Positions 5,106-9,010 of a stretch of DNA of 9,010 nt are shown here, in pieces; position 1 is the first letter of the stretch; each line of letters opens with the position of its first letter. The DNA is from Candidatus Cloacimonadota bacterium. GTDB lineage: Bacteria; Cloacimonadota; Cloacimonadia; Cloacimonadales; TCS61. The DNA lies in NCBI GenBank assembly GCA_030638385.1, contig DAOWES010000211.1:1-9010 (forward strand), written 5' to 3'. The notes under the pieces are model-generated. The model saw only the letters and a list, made by a program, of their open reading frames with translations, did no database searches and was not told the origin of the DNA. Position numbers and translations under genes: made by a program.

Positions 5106-7151
5106 ATGACAGAAATTAAAAATAATCCACTTCTTAGTGGAGAGAGAATTGGAAGCTACGAAGCTATCCCTTTCGATCTATATAAAACAGAGCATTATTT
5201 GCCGGCTATAGATTATTCATTGCAAGTAGCAAAAGAAAACATTGAAAAGATGAAACAAAATGAATCAACCCCAACATTTGAAAACACCATTTTGGCAATG
5301 GAAGAATCTAGTGATTTATTAGATCATGTTAGCACGATATTTTTCAATTTGATGGCAATGGAATCTGATGATGAATTTAAGGCTTTGGCACAGGAGATTG
5401 CTCCAAAATTATCAAAGTTTTCTTCAAGCATAATGCTTGATCCGATAATTTTTGAAAAAGTGAAATATAGCTATGATAATCGTCAAAGTGCAAATTTGGA
5501 TGCAGAACAATTACGTTTATTAGAGAAAACTTACAAATCGTTTATTCGTAACGGAGCAAATTTATCTGATGAAGATAAGGCAAAATTGACAAAAATCGAC
5601 CACGAAATGTCAACCTTAGCTCCTCTATTTTCAAACAATGTATTAAAGGCTACCAATGCTTTTGAGCTTTACATCACCGAAAAAGATGAACTTGCAGGAG
5701 TTCCTGAATCTGCATTGGAAGCTGCGGCGTTTACAGCTAAAACAAAAGGTAAAGATGGTGGTTGGTTATTCACATTACAATATCCCAGCATGTTACCAAT
5801 AATCACTTACGCTAACAATCGTGAACTTCGTAAAACTATTAGTGATGCATTCGGTTCAAGAGCTTTTAACGACGAATTTGATAATCAGGAAATTCTTAAA
5901 AAAATTGCAAACTTCCGTTATCAACGTGCGCAGCTTTTAGGTTATAAAAATCATTCCAATTACACTTTGGAAGAGCGTATGGCCAAAACTCCGGAAACAG
6001 TATATGAATTCTTAAATAAAATCTACGATTCTGCAATGCCTGCAGCCAAAGAAGAAGTTAAAGAACTTGCTGAATTTGCCAAAAAAATTGATGGTCTCGA
6101 GCAGCTTCAAGTTTGGGATATAGCATATTATACAGAAAAGCTCAAAAAAGAGAAATTTGATTTTGAAGAAGAAGAACTTCGCCCTTATTTCCAAATGGAA
6201 AATGTTCTAAATGGCATATTTACCGTTGCCAACAAAATGTATCAATTAGACTTTAAAGAAATTAATAATATTCCTGTATACCACAAAGAAGTACAAACAT
6301 TTGAAGTTACTACAAAAGGAAAATTCGTAGGCTTGCTCTATGTGGATCTTCACCCAAGAGAGACAAAACGTGGCGGAGCTTGGATGACAACCTTCCGTAG
6401 CCAAGGATTACAACAAGGTGAGATTAAAAGACCTCTCGTAGCAATAGTTGGTAATCTTACACCTAGCACCGATAGCTCTCCTTCTCTTCTTAGATTAAAC
6501 GAAGTAACAACACTTTTCCACGAATTTGGCCACGCTTTACATGCACTACTTTCCGACTGTAAATACGCAGCTATGGCAAGTCCAAATGTGTATTGGGATT
6601 TTGTAGAGCTTCCATCTCAAATTATGGAAAACTGGGTAACAGAAAAAGAAGCATTAAGCCTTTTTGCCAAACACTATAAAACTGGTAAAATCATTCCAAA
6701 TGAAATGATTGAGAAAGTTAAGAAAATTCATAAATTCCAATCAGGAATGGCTAATACAAGACAGCTTGGATTAGGTTATTTGGACATGGCTTGGCACGCC
6801 CAAGACCCTAGCAATATTAAAGATGTGGCAGAATTTGAAACTAGCATCATGGAAAAAGTTCGTTTATTCCCTAAAACAGAGGGCAAAAACACTTCATGTG
6901 CATTTGGTCATATTTTCGCCGGTGGCTACGGTTCGGGATACTACTCATACAAATGGGCAGAAGTTTTGGAAGCGGATGCTTTTGAAAAATTCAAAGAAGA
7001 CGGTATCTTTAATGTAGAAACTGCAGCCTCATTTAGAGATAATATTTTAGCTCGCGGAAACACTAAACATCCAATGGATCTTTATGAAGCATTCCGAGGT
7101 AGAAAACCGGATGCTGATGCACTTCTTAGAAGAGACGGATTATTAAAATAA
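5106..7151 (+). CDS. M3 family oligopeptidase (oligopeptidase A / dipeptidyl carboxypeptidase type)
   Basis: Zinc metallopeptidase that degrades short peptides, most likely in the cytoplasm since no signal peptide is present. With the start at 5106 the protein has 681 residues, the usual size for PrlC/Dcp relatives. The N terminus shows the family pattern NPLL...AIPFDLYKTEHYLPAI and PTFENTI. The active site is complete: HEFGH with H472, E473 and H476, and the third zinc ligand E501 in DFVELPSQ. The substrate-binding loop near the C terminus (about 599-613) reads FGHIFAGGYGSGYYSY. The gene stands alone: it diverges from the amidase, converges with the operon at 7320, and is closed by a strong terminator 16 bases after its stop codon. 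Sequence alone does not decide between oligopeptidase A and dipeptidyl carboxypeptidase, so no gene symbol is given. Confidence 0.95.
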   Translation: MTEIKNNPLLSGERIGSYEAIPFDLYKTEHYLPAIDYSLQVAKENIEKMKQNESTPTFENTILAMEESSDLLDHVSTIFFNLMAMESDDEFKALAQEIAPKLSKFSSSIMLDPIIFEKVKYSYDNRQSANLDAEQLRLLEKTYKSFIRNGANLSDEDKAKLTKIDHEMSTLAPLFSNNVLKATNAFELYITEKDELAGVPESALEAAAFTAKTKGKDGGWLFTLQYPSMLPIITYANNRELRKTISDAFGSRAFNDEFDNQEILKKIANFRYQRAQLLGYKNHSNYTLEERMAKTPETVYEFLNKIYDSAMPAAKEEVKELAEFAKKIDGLEQLQVWDIAYYTEKLKKEKFDFEEEELRPYFQMENVLNGIFTVANKMYQLDFKEINNIPVYHKEVQTFEVTTKGKFVGLLYVDLHPRETKRGGAWMTTFRSQGLQQGEIKRPLVAIVGNLTPSTDSSPSLLRLNEVTTLFHEFGHALHALLSDCKYAAMASPNVYWDFVELPSQIMENWVTEKEALSLFAKHYKTGKIIPNEMIEKVKKIHKFQSGMANTRQLGLGYLDMAWHAQDPSNIKDVAEFETSIMEKVRLFPKTEGKNTSCAFGHIFAGGYGSGYYSYKWAEVLEADAFEKFKEDGIFNVETAASFRDNILARGNTKHPMDLYEAFRGRKPDADALLRRDGLLK

Positions 7152-7167
7152 TTCAGTAAAATAAATC

Positions 7168-7202
7168 AAAAAAGCCTCCTTTTATCTAGGAGGCTTTTTT
7201 TT
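7168..7202. terminator. Rho-independent terminator of the M3 peptidase, probably bidirectional
   Basis: A perfect stem AAAAAAGCCTCCT (7168-7180) / AGGAGGCTTTTTT (7188-7200) has a 7-base loop and is followed on the plus strand by two more T residues, giving an eight-T tail. The A run on the left arm provides a matching T run for minus-strand transcripts, so it can also stop the convergent operon that ends at 7320. Confidence 0.94.
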
Positions 7203-7220
7203 AATTATATCAATTTTAAC

Positions 7221-7304
7221 GAACTTGTAAAAAAGAGAAATGTGTTATCCTTCGTCTCCAATGCTGTTTTAGTAAAAACTACGCATTCAACGGCTCAGGA
7301 TGAC
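7221..7304. repeat. Rearranged second copy of the MITE-like element
   Basis: The left end GAACTTGTAAAAAAGAGAA (7221-7239) matches 3338-3356 of copy 1 at 18 of 19 positions. Bases 7247-7259 and 7293-7304 join to form an exact reverse complement of 25 bases of copy 1 (3361-3385). They are separated by 33 bases (7260-7292) holding the short inverted repeat AATGC/GCATT. The left inner arm is missing, and no clear right terminal repeat remains before the stop codon at 7320. It therefore looks like a deleted and interrupted derivative that can no longer move. Confidence 0.7.
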
Positions 7305-7319
7305 TAAAATCTGGCTGGC

Positions 7320-8300
7320 TTATAAACCTTCGGGTCTTTGTGGTTCCTCTTTTTCTAATAACTTTTCAACTTCCTTCTCAGTTAATTGAAGTTCTTTTGC
7401 TATTGCTTCAATATCCCAATTCTGCTCATCTAATTTTTTGGCTGCTTTTTGTCTAAATTCTTCCGAACCATAACCAGTAGTTGGATAAAGATAATTTTCC
7501 TTATCTTTATCTTGAATATTTAGTTTATGATAATTTATCAAAATCCTTATCGCAAATAAGATTAAAACAAAGGCAAATACTATGACAATAAGTTCAACTT
7601 TATTAATAGCCTTAAATATTTCCATTAGATTATTAGCTGATTTTTCGGAGCTGACTTTATCTGAAATCTCCTCATGAGAAGCTACACTATCTATTTCTAA
7701 AGTAGCAACTGGAACAATAACAACTGGCACAGTAGCAACTGGAGCTATTTCGTCCTTGCTCGCCTCTTTTACATTTTCAGGCTGAATATCAGCGGGAGCA
7801 AATTTTACAGAAGCTTCGAAATCTTCCCAAACTTTATTGGCACTATTTTTCTGACCGGTTAACTTATAAAAATTTGCCAAAAAACTTGCTTGCTGTTTGT
7901 CGGCAGGTTTGCTTATTACAATAATATCAATAACAACTTTGTAAATGGTATTGTTTTTCTCGGCAAATTCAATAATCTCTAATTTTGGTTCACCATAATC
8001 ATTTGAAAATAATTTTATTACAGCAGTAAGGTTATTTCCAGCAGTTAAATATTTTATCGATTCGATCACATTGCCATCTGGAAACAAAGCATCGTGAATA
8101 TCAATATCTGCTCTAATATTTGAAAAATGCAAATATACCTGACCATTCTCCTGAGTAATTCGATAAACCGGTTTTTTATCAAAAACAAAAACACTTCTAT
8201 CTGCTACTTCATAATCTTTATGATAATAATCCATAAGCATTGTTGCTTGTAAAAATGTTGCACAAATAAAAACTAAAAACAATAAAATCTTTTTCTTCAC
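7320..8300 (-). CDS. Bitopic membrane protein: AMIN-like periplasmic region, TM, HTH-like cytoplasmic tail
   Basis: I do not recognise a named family for this 326-residue protein. It begins with a signal peptide or first hydrophobic segment (about 4-19). A beta-rich region at about 36-128 resembles AMIN-type envelope-binding domains. Residues about 137-165 form a TPR-like helical pair. A low-complexity Val/Pro/Ala linker (186-200) and an acidic, serine-rich stretch lead to a membrane segment at about 235-255. The C-terminal tail is charged; residues 295-315 (from WDIEAIAKELQL) look like a helix-turn-helix. Topology would put the AMIN-like part in the periplasm and the tail in the cytoplasm. 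The start is GTG, overlapping the transglycosylase stop as GTGA, with GGGAG (8308-8312) seven bases upstream, so the two are translationally coupled. A role linking wall status to the cytoplasm is speculation. Confidence 0.85.
   Translation of the reverse strand: MKKKILLFLVFICATFLQATMLMDYYHKDYEVADRSVFVFDKKPVYRITQENGQVYLHFSNIRADIDIHDALFPDGNVIESIKYLTAGNNLTAVIKLFSNDYGEPKLEIIEFAEKNNTIYKVVIDIIVISKPADKQQASFLANFYKLTGQKNSANKVWEDFEASVKFAPADIQPENVKEASKDEIAPVATVPVVIVPVATLEIDSVASHEEISDKVSSEKSANNLMEIFKAINKVELIVIVFAFVLILFAIRILINYHKLNIQDKDKENYLYPTTGYGSEEFRQKAAKKLDEQNWDIEAIAKELQLTEKEVEKLLEKEEPQRPEGL
7701..7745 (-). repeat. Three imperfect 15-bp tandem units inside the membrane protein gene
   Basis: Three adjacent 15-base units on the plus strand (AGTAGCAACTGGAAC, AATAACAACTGGCAC, AGTAGCAACTGGAGC) encode the linker repeats APVAT, VPVVI and VPVAT. 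The unit is in frame, so copy number could change without a frameshift. It lies in the flexible region between the periplasmic domain and the membrane segment. Confidence 0.75.
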
Positions 8301-8797
8301 TTCTTATCTCCCAAAATATTTATTAAAAATGCATAAGTTTCCGGAATATCTTTGAATTTATAGCGATAATCCGCTTCTGATACAATATTCATTTTGCGAA
8401 TGCGTTTGAGAACATTCGTCTCCCCCCAATTATAAGCAGCCAATGTCAAAGTCCAATTTCCCTTAAATTTCTTATTTAGATATTTTAAATATTTTGCTGA
8501 GGCAAACAAATTTGAGGGTGGAAACCAAATTAAAATCCCAGGCTGTTTTGGAAAAACATAATTAAAAGTATTCACCTGCATCTGTCCTAATCCAATAGCT
8601 TTCTGAGATGAATATGCTAAGCTTCTAAACGAACTTTCTGCTTTAATTAAATTATAAAAAATCTTAATATCTACGTTTGTAGTTATGGCTACTCCTACGG
8701 TCATTATTCTGGCAGATATTGGATTATAAATGAGCAAAACAACTATTATCAGGAAAAAATAAAACTTTACCCTCCCCTTTTTATTCCTCTTGCTCAT
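8297..8797 (-). CDS. Small membrane-anchored lytic transglycosylase (SLT domain)
   Basis: Peptidoglycan lytic enzyme of the GH23/SLT type, which cleaves between MurNAc and GlcNAc leaving 1,6-anhydroMurNAc. The 166-residue protein has a basic N terminus and a hydrophobic segment (about 12-29) that may be an anchor or a signal peptide ending at ISA. The rest is a minimal catalytic domain: E54 in AESSFRSLAYS is the expected catalytic acid, followed by GLGQMQ (69-74), AAYNWG (120-125, the AYNxG motif) and PETYAF (152-157). No LysM or other wall-binding domain is present. Both ends overlap neighbours by four bases: ATGA with the upstream TPR gene and GTGA with the downstream membrane protein gene. 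Its own ribosome binding site is weak, so translation probably depends on the upstream gene. Confidence 0.92.
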   Translation of the reverse strand: MSKRNKKGRVKFYFFLIIVVLLIYNPISARIMTVGVAITTNVDIKIFYNLIKAESSFRSLAYSSQKAIGLGQMQVNTFNYVFPKQPGILIWFPPSNLFASAKYLKYLNKKFKGNWTLTLAAYNWGETNVLKRIRKMNIVSEADYRYKFKDIPETYAFLINILGDKK

Positions 8798-9010
8798 CTT
8801 CGTAATTTACGCTTGATTTGCTTGAAACTTTCTTGAAACTTTTGATTTTGAGGTGAAATCGAGATAGCTTTTTCAATGTATTTAAAAGCTTTCTCAAACT
8901 CTTTATCTAACATATACAAAGTTCCAATATTATTGAGAACATTAGCATTATTAGGATCATACTCCTCTGCTTCCAATAAATACTTCAAGACTTCTTTATT
9001 CTTTTTTTCA
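8794..9010 (-). CDS. TPR-repeat protein, C-terminal end (5' part outside window)
   Basis: The reading frame is open to the window edge with no start codon that needs to be used, so this is the last 71 codons of a longer gene that continues past 9010. A canonical tetratricopeptide repeat is visible (ANVLNNIGTLYMLDKEFEKAF, then KYIEKAISISP), preceded by the end of another (LLEAEEYDPNN) and followed by a basic tail, KRKLRR. TPR units are protein-binding scaffolds. A TTG that would begin a 64-codon version lies in the middle of the repeat and is not credible as a start. The stop codon overlaps the transglycosylase start as ATGA, placing this gene first among the three visible genes of the operon. 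Partners are unknown. Confidence 0.88.
   Translation of the reverse strand, partial: EKKNKEVLKYLLEAEEYDPNNANVLNNIGTLYMLDKEFEKAFKYIEKAISISPQNQKFQESFKQIKRKLRR

Noticed and set aside
6012..6194. Minus-strand 60-codon frame rich in Phe and Lys
   Set aside because: Antisense to the well-conserved M3 peptidase; its composition is the complement of AAA/GAA-rich coding DNA.
6823..7017. Plus-strand 64-codon frame inside the M3 peptidase
   Set aside because: It is in another frame across the conserved active-site region of the peptidase, with no separate signals.

Overview
This is an AT-rich bacterial chromosome segment (roughly one third G+C by eye) made almost entirely of cell-envelope and housekeeping genes. 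The organism looks Gram-negative. It has an AmiC-type amidase with a helical insert, an AMIN-like periplasmic domain and a small lytic transglycosylase. Most genes have clear AGGAG-type ribosome binding sites. The combination would suit an uncultured low-GC lineage such as Cloacimonadota or a relative, but that placement is a guess made without any database search.

Layout: positions 10-4617 hold four minus-strand genes, read from high to low coordinate: an N-acetylmuramoyl-L-alanine amidase (3511-4617), ribosomal protein S20 (rpsT, 2829-3098), the SRP receptor FtsY (1737-2750) and a cardiolipin synthase (10-1554). Rho-independent terminators follow rpsT (2771-2803) and ftsY (1672-1712). A 136-bp MITE-like element with 18-bp terminal inverted repeats and a 6-bp target duplication lies between the amidase and rpsT (3335-3470). 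Positions 4618-5105 are a long divergent intergenic region with a GC-richer island and a doubtful short ORF. A single plus-strand gene follows, an M3 family oligopeptidase (5106-7151), closed by a terminator at 7168-7202. A rearranged second copy of the repeat element (7221-7304) comes next. The right end (7320-9010) is a tightly overlapping minus-strand operon: the C-terminal end of a TPR protein, a membrane-anchored lytic transglycosylase, and a bitopic membrane protein with an AMIN-like periplasmic part and a helix-turn-helix-like cytoplasmic tail.

How the genes fit together: S20 and FtsY belong to ribosome assembly and co-translational membrane targeting. Cardiolipin synthase, the amidase and the transglycosylase act on membrane lipid and peptidoglycan. 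The right-hand operon joins a TPR protein, a peptidoglycan-cleaving enzyme and a possible envelope-to-cytoplasm linker by 4-base stop/start overlaps, so these three are probably made together.

I found no defence system, CRISPR array, tRNA, rRNA, phage gene or intact transposase. Nothing here is clearly a new biological system. The items most worth a second look are the repeat family and its split second copy, the bitopic AMIN/HTH-like protein, and the GC-richer island in front of the amidase.
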